DNA of 64,000 nt from NCBI GenBank assembly GCA_963723765.1, contig CAVRSD010000010.1, positions 62,001 to 126,000 on the forward strand, in the 5' to 3' direction. Made by a program: the position numbers and the translations under genes. Source of the DNA: DATBAX01 sp963723765 (GTDB lineage Bacteria; Acidobacteriota; Terriglobia; Terriglobales; Acidobacteriaceae). The notes beneath the pieces were generated by a model, which made no database searches, was not told the origin of the DNA, and worked only from the letters and a program-made list of their open reading frames with translations. This document shows positions 44,059-52,369 of the stretch, in pieces (positions within the stretch are counted from its first letter, which is position 1; every line of letters begins with the position of its first letter).

Positions 44059-44394
44059 ATGAAGAAACTTAATGTTCAGTTTGTCGCTACGGCAGCAGCA
44101 ATTGCCATCGTGCTTTTCTTCTCCGCACCGGCGCGCGCGGAAAATGCTTCGGGAACGCTCTATAAGGCGAAGTGTGCCGCTTGTCATGGCCCGGATGGAA
44201 GCGGTTCGGCGGTTGGGACAAAGCTCGGAGCCCACGATTTCCATTCTCCCGCGGTACAGACGCAAAGCGATGCAGCGCTCACCGGGATTATCGCGAGTGG
44301 AAAAGGCAAGATGCCCAGCTATCAAAAGACGCTCAAAGCGGAAGAGATCACTGGCTTGGTGGCATACATCCGATCCCTGGCTCCAGCTAAGTAG
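44059..44394 (+). CDS. periplasmic monoheme cytochrome c
   Basis: 111 residues. Signal peptide (VATAAAIAIVLFFSAPARA), then KCAACHGPDGSGS with the single CXXCH and a likely Met ligand in GKMPSYQ. Class I fold. Expected to shuttle electrons between the NapC-like membrane protein and the decaheme conduit or an oxidase. TGGAGCTTAAAAG precedes ATG 44059; 15 bp after the barrel gene. Confidence 0.92.
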   Translation: MKKLNVQFVATAAAIAIVLFFSAPARAENASGTLYKAKCAACHGPDGSGSAVGTKLGAHDFHSPAVQTQSDAALTGIIASGKGKMPSYQKTLKAEEITGLVAYIRSLAPAK

Positions 44395-44456
44395 GTGCTT
44401 TTGAAAAGGCAATTTAATCAGGCTTTGTCGGCAGGTTTGCCGGGAGACAAGTCCGA

Positions 44457-45077
44457 ATGATTTCTCCTGAAGCGCTCACTATGGTCCTGTTCGGGCTGAG
44501 CGTAGGCCTGATCCTGTTGCTCGTTCTGCGTCCGGCGCTCACCGCGAACCGCAATGGAAAAATCCTCGCGTTCGTGGCGCTGTTCGCTTTGCCGGTGCTT
44601 TGCGCTTTTGTTGGCACCTCGCAACAGTTGGAGCGGTCTAAACAAACGTCGTTCTGCCTTTCCTGCCACATTATGGAGCCATACGGCCGGAGCCTACACG
44701 TGGATGACTCAAAGTACATCCCGGCAGCGCACTTCCAGAACCACCGCATTCCCACTGAGCAGGCTTGCTATACCTGCCACGAGGATTACGTACTGTATGG
44801 GGGGATTCGCGCGAAGTGGCGGGGCTTACACCATGTTTATGTGCAATACCTGGGCACGCCGATGAATCCCATTCACCTCTATGTTCCCTATAACAATCGA
44901 GAGTGCCTGCACTGCCATCTCGGGGCACGCTCATTTGAAGAATCGCCCACGCATACCGCACTGCATGATGATCTCGTCTCCAATAAGATGTCGTGTCTTA
45001 CCAGCGGTTGTCATGACACCGTGCATAACGTTGGCGGCCTCGACAAGGTGAAATTCTGGAATGGGGGAGGGCAGTGA
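44457..45077 (+). CDS. NapC/NirT-like tetraheme cytochrome
   Basis: 206 residues. Two N-terminal hydrophobic segments (ALTMVLFGLSVGLILLLVLR and ILAFVALFALPVLCAFVG), then heme motifs CLSCH, CYTCH, CLHCH and a non-standard CLTSGCH (C-x4-C-H). The layout fits membrane-bound quinol-oxidising cytochromes of the NapC/NirT/CymA group that deliver electrons to periplasmic partners. Located downstream of the monoheme cytochrome and immediately before a small membrane gene. Confidence 0.85.
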   Translation: MISPEALTMVLFGLSVGLILLLVLRPALTANRNGKILAFVALFALPVLCAFVGTSQQLERSKQTSFCLSCHIMEPYGRSLHVDDSKYIPAAHFQNHRIPTEQACYTCHEDYVLYGGIRAKWRGLHHVYVQYLGTPMNPIHLYVPYNNRECLHCHLGARSFEESPTHTALHDDLVSNKMSCLTSGCHDTVHNVGGLDKVKFWNGGGQ

Positions 45078-45078
45078 G

Positions 45079-45273
45079 ATGACTGCACAAAACCCCATGG
45101 AACGATGGTTGCGCATTGCCGGCGTTTTCGTGCTCATCGGCCTTCTAGTGGAGGCGGCCGCGCTTCGTTGGGTCCATCCTGCGGCCTTCCTGGTATTTGC
45201 TTTCATTGGAATTCCGATTGCGGGCCTGGGGATCGTGATCTATTTGTATTCGTTGGTTTCCTTTCGTACCTAG
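45079..45273 (+). CDS. small two-helix membrane protein of the cytochrome cluster
   Basis: 64 residues, MTAQNPMERWLRIAGVFVLI, then a second helix LVFAFIGIPIAGLGIVIYLY. Starts 1 bp after the NapC-like gene stop with GGGAGG upstream, so translational coupling is likely. Probably an accessory subunit of the NapC-like complex. The following 235 bp to 45508 show no confident gene. Confidence 0.75.
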   Translation: MTAQNPMERWLRIAGVFVLIGLLVEAAALRWVHPAAFLVFAFIGIPIAGLGIVIYLYSLVSFRT

Positions 45274-45508
45274 CTGACAGGAATGATTCGGCTGCTCCCG
45301 CGGAAGAGTAATCGTCAAGCCTGACTTTTATGAAAAGAATCGTGCCGCCGTGCTCGTGCCCGTTTGCTGCCCGGATGGACTTGTCTCGACACCAAATCAC
45401 ATCAATGCCCGTCTGAAGAAGGGCAGTAACTCCGACCGGAAAAAGAGAGCATAACTATGCCTGCCATTCGCAGTCTTGGCAATCATGGGCGTTGCGATGT
45501 GGCCTGCA

Positions 45509-48088
45509 TCATTTGTTGGCTGGCTGCTCAAAGCGCCGGTTCGCGCGGAGTTGAGGAGTCGGCTTCAATTCGCCTGTTACTCCGATGGAAAAGCTGTGTT
45601 CATAGGGCGCGTCGTCCGGCCCGTCCACGGTAAGACGAACTGTGAAATCGGCCGCTCTGGTGTAGCAATGGGAAACGTTGGCGCCTTCGGAGATCGTTCC
45701 GTCGCCGAAGTCCCAGTGATAGCCGAGCGCCGGTAGACCGTTTGGGTCAGCCTGAGCCGAGAAGGTGATAGTTTCCCCGGCCTTCGACTGAGATGGGACT
45801 TGAGTCGTAATAGTTGGAGCGGCTTTGGCGACAGCAGTGTCCACCAGCTTCATTACAATCGCCGATTGTGGCGGCTGATTCTGAATCCGGATCGCTCCAC
45901 CTTCGAGTGCAAAGATGGAACTTGAATCCATCACCGCGGTTGCCACCAGCGTGGAGCTGACGGGAACTCCGAGGTCAGGGAGGTTCAAGGTGTGCGATCG
46001 TGGGCCGTCGGTCCAGTTGAAAACGGTCAAGATACTTTGGCGGGGACTTTGTCGAAGAAGGAAAATACTCGGTTGTCCATCCTCCGGGTCATAGGTCATG
46101 AGATCCACGGGCGTAGAGGCTCGTCCAGCTTTCGCCATGTTAAGCAAGTCCCGGTTTTCGACCAACGCGAGTCGATCTTTCTCACTGCCAAGCACCATTA
46201 GGTCATCGCCGATTTCGTACATGCCACCGGCAATCGCAGAAAGTGCAATCGAAGTCTGCGCGGTCGCCAGCGAACGTGAGGAACGCTCGCTCGAATGTTC
46301 CACCAGATATGTATCGGTGATGTTGAACGCATCCGGATCACTGATGAAAAAGTTTCCATTCATGTAGAAGCGCGCTGCGATGCCGGGAGCGGCGGTCTTC
46401 GACCGCAGAAAACTGTGCCCCGTGTCAGCGGAGAGACGGCCTGTGTCCACGATTCCGACGGGATTGAGCATGGGACTTCCGTCCTTATCCAGAATCACGT
46501 CATCGCCGACCGTGTCGCGGATCACCTGCAAACCGACGCGTTGGGCTTCGAGGGCAGTGGTATTGGGACGGTAATAGAAACCCTCAATCGCCGTCGTATC
46601 CATGAAGTCCAATTTGATGAAACGAACTCCCCATTCCTGAACCAACGTCTTGTAGGTTTGGCGCAAGTATTCCTGCGCCCCTGGATGCGTTGTATCCAGC
46701 GCGTAAAGCGTGTCAACGTTCTGCCCCCACACATCTTCCAGTGGGATCGGTTGGCCTGCGGCATTGTGGACCAACCACTCTTTGTGATGTTCGTAAACCC
46801 AGGCCCGGCTGCTTACTTCGAACGGTGCCGTCCACAAGCCAACTGTCAGGCCATCTTTCAAAATATGGTGAGCCACAAACCCCATCCCGTCGGGGAATTG
46901 CGTCGCATTAGCGGTGGAAAATTCCCCGCGAGCGTACTGATAGCCTTCATCGATCTGGAAAAAGTTGTACCCGAGCGAATTCAAATGCTGCGAGAGCCAA
47001 TCGGCATTAGCCAGCGTTTCGCCCTGGTTGATGGCGGCGTAATAAGCGGTCCAACTCCACCATCCAATGGGAATCACACTCGAAACCCGTGCGTGATGCA
47101 GCTGTCGAATGGCGAAACCATAAGCGCGAAGTTGCGCGAGGTAGTCGGGACCGGTGGCGAACATCAAACGTTCAGAGCTCATCTCTTCGCCCGGATTGAG
47201 AGGAAGACTTAGCTCGATGCGGTCGCTTGTCAGATGCTTTGGTTCAAGAGTCGCTGCCTCGCTTAAAACTTTCTGAATCTCCGTGGTTCCAGTGGATTCG
47301 ACGTTATACGATGCAATCTTAGCGTCGGCGCCTTTGCCCTCGGCCTTCAGCCGCAAAATAGTCAGGAAGCGGTCCGATGTGAGTGCGCCAAGAAACAAGC
47401 TCTGCCTGGTTTGCCGGTTATAGATCAGCTGGCTCCCGACTCCGCGATGCATTCCGTCCGGCGCACCGTCGAGATCGTAGATGACCAAGTCGGGCCAGTC
47501 TTCGCTAAAACTATCGGAGAGAACTCGATCCTCCGATGGACGTCCGCCCAAGTTGACGATCGCGTCTCCCTTGGCCTCCACACTGCGGATTGCCTGCACC
47601 GACGCAGCTTTGCCCGTTCCGTTCCTGACCCGTACTTGAATGGTGCCGTAAGGATTTTCGGTGTAGAGCTGCAGGACATAAATAAGATCGGGACTGCCGG
47701 ATAGTCCGCTGCATGTGACCGTCAACTGGCGACCGGAGCCAAGTGCATCGCTGAATGGCGACTCGGAAACCGAATGCAAGGGATAGCTCCCGGCCCGCAG
47801 CCACGTGTGGTCGACCAGTGCGCCTATGCTTGACTGCAGCGCAGATTGGCCACCAATCGGTCCAAATTGATACGCCCCATCGTTAGGATTGACCGTCACG
47901 GACAGAGTGCCATTCGTCAGTTGCTGGGCGGAACACGGCACCGCGCCGAGCATCAAGGCGGCGATACTCGCGCCCATCATGCCGCACCGCAAGACTGCAA
48001 GCATCTTTCGCGCGGCTTCGATCGCGCGCCGCACAATTGTCAGCTTTCGAATCAGATACTGGGCTTCACTCATGAGTCGAGGGCACAA
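45509..48088 (-). CDS. GH36/GH27-like alpha-galactosidase with C-terminal PKD domain
   Basis: 859 residues. A signal-type segment (GASIAALMLGAVPCSAQQ) lies near residue 50. After a beta-sandwich N-domain, a TIM barrel carries IPIGWWSWTAYYA, FFQIDEGYQ, and VRFIKLDFMD, whose Asp in KLDF is the nucleophile of clan GH-D enzymes. A second acid is likely in DTGRLSADTG. Residues 760-830 form a PKD-like domain (YHWDFGDGTISEG). Start is uncertain: in-frame Met codons at 48073 and 48004 would place the signal peptide nearer the terminus. Probably hydrolyses alpha-galactosides outside the cytoplasm. Confidence 0.82.
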   Translation of the reverse strand: MCPRLMSEAQYLIRKLTIVRRAIEAARKMLAVLRCGMMGASIAALMLGAVPCSAQQLTNGTLSVTVNPNDGAYQFGPIGGQSALQSSIGALVDHTWLRAGSYPLHSVSESPFSDALGSGRQLTVTCSGLSGSPDLIYVLQLYTENPYGTIQVRVRNGTGKAASVQAIRSVEAKGDAIVNLGGRPSEDRVLSDSFSEDWPDLVIYDLDGAPDGMHRGVGSQLIYNRQTRQSLFLGALTSDRFLTILRLKAEGKGADAKIASYNVESTGTTEIQKVLSEAATLEPKHLTSDRIELSLPLNPGEEMSSERLMFATGPDYLAQLRAYGFAIRQLHHARVSSVIPIGWWSWTAYYAAINQGETLANADWLSQHLNSLGYNFFQIDEGYQYARGEFSTANATQFPDGMGFVAHHILKDGLTVGLWTAPFEVSSRAWVYEHHKEWLVHNAAGQPIPLEDVWGQNVDTLYALDTTHPGAQEYLRQTYKTLVQEWGVRFIKLDFMDTTAIEGFYYRPNTTALEAQRVGLQVIRDTVGDDVILDKDGSPMLNPVGIVDTGRLSADTGHSFLRSKTAAPGIAARFYMNGNFFISDPDAFNITDTYLVEHSSERSSRSLATAQTSIALSAIAGGMYEIGDDLMVLGSEKDRLALVENRDLLNMAKAGRASTPVDLMTYDPEDGQPSIFLLRQSPRQSILTVFNWTDGPRSHTLNLPDLGVPVSSTLVATAVMDSSSIFALEGGAIRIQNQPPQSAIVMKLVDTAVAKAAPTITTQVPSQSKAGETITFSAQADPNGLPALGYHWDFGDGTISEGANVSHCYTRAADFTVRLTVDGPDDAPYEHSFSIGVTGELKPTPQLRANRRFEQPANK

Positions 48089-48270
48089 AGCTTACTCTTG
48101 ACTATCGAACCCTTTCTTTTTATATCGTTTTGTTTCATTTGTCCAACGTTAATAAAATCATCGCCTCCGCTCCCAGCTTCCGCCCCGGTGCTGGGATCGC
48201 TTCTAGTCTTGGCGATTCAGCAATGGCTTTCATGCTGGAACTCGTTCAAGAATGCTTGATCGATCATGAA

Positions 48271-48753
48271 TCAGACTTCCTGAGAGTTATTGTTTCGCGG
48301 ATCGTCTTTCGCGCTCAGGTATTCAAGACCGAGTGGCCCAATCGCTGTCACTTGCGTGACGTACTCACTGGATTTCGCCCAGTGGAAATGCGACGTATTG
48401 CCAGGCAGAACGATGACGCTACCAGGTGGATAGGCCTCCAACTTATTGGCATCGAACTGATCGCCCAAACCGATGTAGAAAACGCCGGAGATGACTGTAT
48501 AAACACGATCCTCCGGGTGCCGGTGTGGCATCAGTTTCACCCCGTGAGGTACTTTGACCCTGATTGTGTAGGGGCCGGCCTCCGAGGGCTGGCCGACAAC
48601 GACTGCCAGGCGGACCGAAGGTGGGAACGCTGCGAAGGGCTTCCAGTCGATGTCTTCGGGCAGGATTGATCTAAAGACCGCTTGGCCCGGTTGGTGGGCT
48701 TGAACCGTACCTTGTTGTGCTTCCGTGATGACTGCTGTTTTCTTGTCTGACAT
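48271..48753 (-). CDS. cupin-domain protein
   Basis: 160 residues. Cupin motif 1 around LMPHRHPEDRVYTVISGVFY and motif 2 around YPPGSVIVLPGNTSHFHW give a His-rich metal site. ATG 48753 with CAGGAG upstream; the open frame extends to 48870 but crosses promoter copy D. Possibly an oxygenase, isomerase or quercetinase-like enzyme; substrate unknown. Confidence 0.87.
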   Translation of the reverse strand: MSDKKTAVITEAQQGTVQAHQPGQAVFRSILPEDIDWKPFAAFPPSVRLAVVVGQPSEAGPYTIRVKVPHGVKLMPHRHPEDRVYTVISGVFYIGLGDQFDANKLEAYPPGSVIVLPGNTSHFHWAKSSEYVTQVTAIGPLGLEYLSAKDDPRNNNSQEV

Positions 48754-48798
48754 AGATACTCCTGTGTTTGAAAAGCTCGGATCCAATACCCAGTTGTG

Positions 48799-48843
48799 AT
48801 TAAGCCAGAAGTGCGGGGAGGAATCTATTGGACGATGGTATTG
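48799..48843 (-). promoter_or_regulatory. LysR-box promoter, copy D
   Basis: On the - strand CAATACCATCGTCCAATAG (48843-48825), -35 TAGATT at its end, TTCTGG starting exactly 33 nt from the box start (48810) and CTTAAT as -10 (48804-48799). It points at the cupin gene 46 bp away. Confidence 0.7.
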
Positions 48844-48866
48844 CGCCGAGCCTGCAACTCTCCCCG

Positions 48867-49724
48867 TCAAGAACCGACAAAGCCCCGGACCAGTGTGGCA
48901 ATCTCATCGGCAGCCGTATCCAAAGCGAAATGGCCGCCGTCGACAATGTGGACTTCAGCGTTCGGCACATCCTTGCGATAGCGGTCCGGCTCGCCGGGGT
49001 CGAACGACAGTTCATACTTGCCCCAGATCACTAGCAATCGCGGCTGCGTCTCTCGCATCCAGGCTTGCCATTTGGGGTAAGCGTCCACATTGGTTCGATA
49101 GTCGTAGAAGAGATCGCTTTGAATCTCGGCTTGGACTGGCTGGCTAAGAAAATAGAATTCGTCGGTCCAGAGATCGGGGTCGTAGCGTTCCAGGTTCGGA
49201 TCGTTTCCAACGTGGCGCGTGCGCGTGGTCGCAAGCGAGAGAAGATTTGTGCGCAGCGCGCTTTCGTTCGGAGCTCGATCCGCCCAAAAAGCCCGCCGTG
49301 TCTTCCAATTCGCTCCCAGGCCTTCGTTATGAGCCACGGCATCCTGGACGATGAGAGCTTGTACTCGCTCCGGATGGACTAAAGCCATGCGGAACCCCAC
49401 CGGGCCGCCATAATCTTGCATGTAAAGGGTGTAGCGTGAGAGCCCGAGACTTTCGGTGAAATGATTCATGATCTCGGCATAGTGATCGAACGTATGCGCG
49501 AAAGTTTTCGGGTCCGGCCAATCACTATGTCCGAAGCCTGGGTAATCGGGCGCGACCAGGTGATAGCGGTCGGACAGCCGGGCGAAGAGAGGCTCGAACA
49601 TCCGCGACGAAGAGGGTAGTCCGTGGAGTAAGAGAATCGTTGGAGCGTCTTTTGGGCCGGCTTCTCGGTAGAAAATGGATAGACCGTCGATCTGGGTTGT
49701 GCGATAAGAAATCGGATATTTCAC
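48867..49724 (-). CDS. alpha/beta hydrolase, haloalkane dehalogenase/epoxide hydrolase type
   Basis: 285 residues: LLLHGLPSSSRMF (oxyanion hole), MQDYGGPVGFR with Asp nucleophile, VIWGKYELSFDPGE and VDGGHFALD with the catalytic His. GTG 49724 is selected because AAAAGGA lies 8 bp upstream and family homology begins at KYPISYRTTQIDGLSIFYRE. An earlier GTG (49787) would add a weakly hydrophobic leader. A perfect palindrome lies about 125 bp upstream. Confidence 0.87.
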   Translation of the reverse strand: MKYPISYRTTQIDGLSIFYREAGPKDAPTILLLHGLPSSSRMFEPLFARLSDRYHLVAPDYPGFGHSDWPDPKTFAHTFDHYAEIMNHFTESLGLSRYTLYMQDYGGPVGFRMALVHPERVQALIVQDAVAHNEGLGANWKTRRAFWADRAPNESALRTNLLSLATTRTRHVGNDPNLERYDPDLWTDEFYFLSQPVQAEIQSDLFYDYRTNVDAYPKWQAWMRETQPRLLVIWGKYELSFDPGEPDRYRKDVPNAEVHIVDGGHFALDTAADEIATLVRGFVGS

Positions 49725-49849
49725 GGAATGTTCCTTTTCGTGATTCTGGGCTGACGATAGGCCTGATGCGAGCATTACAGAAACCACCGGTACTAATTAG
49801 AAAAGCTGCAAGTGTCGACTCCAACAAGGCAATGTGAAAAAGCGCATTA

Positions 49850-49871
49850 GCTTGGGTCCATTGACCCAAGC
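49850..49871. promoter_or_regulatory. 22-bp palindromic operator candidate
   Basis: GCTTGGGTC (49850-49858) and its exact complement GACCCAAGC (49863-49871) are separated by 4 bp (CATT). It stands in the gap upstream of the hydrolase gene at 49724 and has no T run, so an operator is more likely than a terminator. Confidence 0.55.
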
Positions 49872-50019
49872 ATTCAACGCCGCTGGCAGAATCCGTATTC
49901 CCGGATCGTTGCAAGCGCTCCCCGCCCATCGCTGTTCGGCACTATTGACGACTGCATTGACCGCTTCGGATATTCGTCTTCTTTCAAATTAATTAAATGC
50001 AGTTGTAGAAACAATTTGC

Positions 50020-50904
50020 TCATGCGAAGGCTTTCAGATGCGATAAAACCTCACGCGCCACTTCATTTGGGGACTCACGGGCCGGAAAATGCCCGATACC
50101 ATCGAGCAACACACGTCGATATCCACTGGTGAAGTAAGGCTCCTGGCTTGCTGATTCGGAGGGCGGATCGCACATGTCCGCACCGCCCTGAATCATTAGG
50201 ATCGGCGTCCCGAGTGTCTCGACCGATCCGAGCCGCTCTCGCAACCAAATATAACGATCGTCGGCGGGCTCGGTCTTCCAGCGGCTGCGATAGGCATTGA
50301 GCGTTATATTCACCCAATCACGATTCTCGAAGCTTTTCGCAGTGGCTTCAAACTCCGCGTCATCGAACCAGCCAGCCGGGCTCCATGTGTTCCATTGTTG
50401 TCGCGCGAAGCTTTTCGGATCGGACCGGACTGCATCCGCGCCGCGATCCGTTGTCATGAACCACTGGTACCACCAGCGTCGAGATTGCTCCAACGTCGGG
50501 GTCGGAAATCTGCCGCCTGGAGAATAAGAAAGAGCGAGCGCAGTAATGCTGGAGAGGCGCTCGGGAAAAAGCGCCGCCAGCGTGTACGCTATTCGTGCGC
50601 CCCAATCGTGTCCCACGACTGAGAACTTTGTCCAGCCGAGTTGGTCTGCTAAATCGATCGCATCCTGTGCCAAGGCCACGGCGCTGCCGTCGCGAATCGT
50701 ATCCGCGGAGAGGAAACATGTGGGCCCGCTACCCCTTAACCAAGGCGCTACCCAGCGCAACCCTGCATGATCAAGGTGAGGAACCAGTCCACGCCACCCG
50801 CGAACATCATCAGGCCATCCGTGCAGCAGCAAAACTGGCGGGCCGCGCCGAGCCCCACCAGTTTCGTATCCGATGTCGAGAATGTCTGTGGTGATCGCAT
50901 TCAT
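50020..50904 (-). CDS. alpha/beta hydrolase, epoxide hydrolase-like
   Basis: 294 residues: VLLLHGWPDDVRGW, VVGHDWGARIAYTLA with Asp nucleophile, GGADMCDPPS and LLDGIGHFPARESP with the catalytic His. ATG 50904 is just 13 bp after the stop of the upstream epoxide hydrolase gene, giving a two-gene operon; the longer open frame to 51072 overlaps that gene and is rejected. Confidence 0.88.
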   Translation of the reverse strand: MNAITTDILDIGYETGGARRGPPVLLLHGWPDDVRGWRGLVPHLDHAGLRWVAPWLRGSGPTCFLSADTIRDGSAVALAQDAIDLADQLGWTKFSVVGHDWGARIAYTLAALFPERLSSITALALSYSPGGRFPTPTLEQSRRWWYQWFMTTDRGADAVRSDPKSFARQQWNTWSPAGWFDDAEFEATAKSFENRDWVNITLNAYRSRWKTEPADDRYIWLRERLGSVETLGTPILMIQGGADMCDPPSESASQEPYFTSGYRRVLLDGIGHFPARESPNEVAREVLSHLKAFA

Positions 50905-50917
50905 GTCGTATCTCCGA

Positions 50918-52270
50918 CTAGCGCAGCGATTTGAATGCGGCGCGGAGCTCCTCACTGAACAGTTGCGGTTGTTCCCATGCAGCGAAGTGTCCACCTTTCG
51001 GTAGCCGGTTGTAGTAAATGAGTTTGGGATAGGCTTTCTCTGTCCAGCTCTTCGGGGCTTGATAGATCTCATCCGGAAAGGCGCTCACGGCAACCGGGAT
51101 CTTGAGACCTCTCGGATCGAAGAAGCCTCCTTTATATTCCCAATAGAGACGAGCCGAAGAGACCGCGGTATTCGTCAACCAGTAGAGGGTGATGTTATCG
51201 AGGATGTCGTCTCGCGTCAGGCCCTCGGTCTGACCGTCGAAAACGCGTACGATGAGGGCTTCACTGGCTGCGTCGTGATCAAGGATCCACCCTGCGAGAC
51301 CGATCGGCGAATCCGCGATTCCGTATAGCGTCTGTGGGCGGTTTGCCATCTCGATGGCGTATCCGAGGCCGTGCTTATAGAAGAGGGTCAACTGATCGTA
51401 TGCGCGTCGTTCGTCGGCTGAGAGATTGGACGGCGGCGGAGCCCCGGATAACGCAGCTTTATCAACGTCGGCCGGGACGGTGGCCGCCATGTTGGTGTGG
51501 ATGCCGATCAATTCCGGCGGTGCCTGCAGAGCCATAGTCTCCGTAACCGCGTTTCCCCAGTCACCGCCCTGGGCCACAAATCGCGTGTAGCCCAGGCGCT
51601 TCATCAGTACGGTCCAGGCGCGCGCGATGCGGACGGGGTCCCAGCCGGTCGCGTCGGGCTTTCCTGAATATCCATAGCCCGGCAGCGAAGGGATGACAAC
51701 ATCAAAAGAGTCTTCTGCCTTTCCACCGTAAGCAGTCGGATCGGTGAGCGGGCCGATGACCTTCAGTTGTTCAATGATCGATCCGGGCCACCCGTGCGTG
51801 ATGATAACCGGCAAAGCGTTCGGATTTTTCGAGCGGACATGGATGAACTGAATGTCGAGCCCGTCGATCGTGGTGACAAACATCGGCAGGGCGTTCAGCC
51901 TTGCCTCCACCTTTCGCCAGTCGTAATCGGTTGCCCAATAGTGCGCAAGCTTCTGCATGGTCGCGAGCTGGACGCCCTGCGTCGCATCGCCGACCAATTC
52001 CTGCTCAGGCCATTTGGTTGCGACGATCCGTCGCCGAAGGTCAACAAGTTGATCTTCCGGGACGTTGATATGAAAGGGACGAATTTCTGCTGTGGCTGTT
52101 TGCGGTACAGCATCAAGTTGCAGAGTCTCTAGTTGGCTCACCGTGGTCTCCTTCTTTATTAAGGTCTGGGCGTAACTGGATGCAGCCACCAAGAGCACAC
52201 CAAACGCAGTGGCGGCCAACTTGACCGCACGGAAGATGCGCCAGTTGTACTGTACTTTTTCGAGAGTCAT
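50918..52270 (-). CDS. exported epoxide hydrolase with EHN domain
   Basis: 450 residues. Signal-like segment LAATAFGVLLVAASSYAQ after 16 residues. EHN N-terminal domain (IRPFHINVPEDQLVDLRRRI), then VIITHGWPGSIIEQL, VAQGGDWGNAVTE (Asp nucleophile) and LPKGGHFAAWEQP (His). Hydrolyses epoxides to diols in characterised relatives. ATG 52270 has AAAAGGAATCC upstream. Controlled by promoter copy E. Confidence 0.9.
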   Translation of the reverse strand: MTLEKVQYNWRIFRAVKLAATAFGVLLVAASSYAQTLIKKETTVSQLETLQLDAVPQTATAEIRPFHINVPEDQLVDLRRRIVATKWPEQELVGDATQGVQLATMQKLAHYWATDYDWRKVEARLNALPMFVTTIDGLDIQFIHVRSKNPNALPVIITHGWPGSIIEQLKVIGPLTDPTAYGGKAEDSFDVVIPSLPGYGYSGKPDATGWDPVRIARAWTVLMKRLGYTRFVAQGGDWGNAVTETMALQAPPELIGIHTNMAATVPADVDKAALSGAPPPSNLSADERRAYDQLTLFYKHGLGYAIEMANRPQTLYGIADSPIGLAGWILDHDAASEALIVRVFDGQTEGLTRDDILDNITLYWLTNTAVSSARLYWEYKGGFFDPRGLKIPVAVSAFPDEIYQAPKSWTEKAYPKLIYYNRLPKGGHFAAWEQPQLFSEELRAAFKSLR

Positions 52271-52324
52271 GTGGATTCCTTTTCTTCGCTGCGAATGCCC
52301 GATTGCGTCGGATCCGATATACAT

Positions 52325-52369
52325 ATCACACCAGAAACGCGGAGGAGAAACAATTAGACGATGGTATCG
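52325..52369 (-). promoter_or_regulatory. LysR-box promoter, copy E
   Basis: On the - strand CGATACCATCGTCTAATTG (52369-52351), -35 TTGTTT at its end, TTCTGG exactly 33 nt from the box start (52336) and TGTGAT as -10 (52330-52325). It points at the epoxide hydrolase gene 55 bp away and overlaps the last codons of the upstream gene. An inverted half (TGATACCTTCG) starts at 52371. Confidence 0.7.

Noticed and set aside
45430..45736. Open frames on the + strand over the end of the GH36-like gene
   Set aside because: They overlap a well-supported - strand gene; a short hydrophobic reading near 45457-45530 needs a frameshift and has no family match.
46880..46896. 12-bp match to the tRNA-Glu 3' arm (TCCCGTCGGGGA)
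   Set aside because: Lies inside the GH36-like coding sequence and is short enough for chance; not an attachment site.
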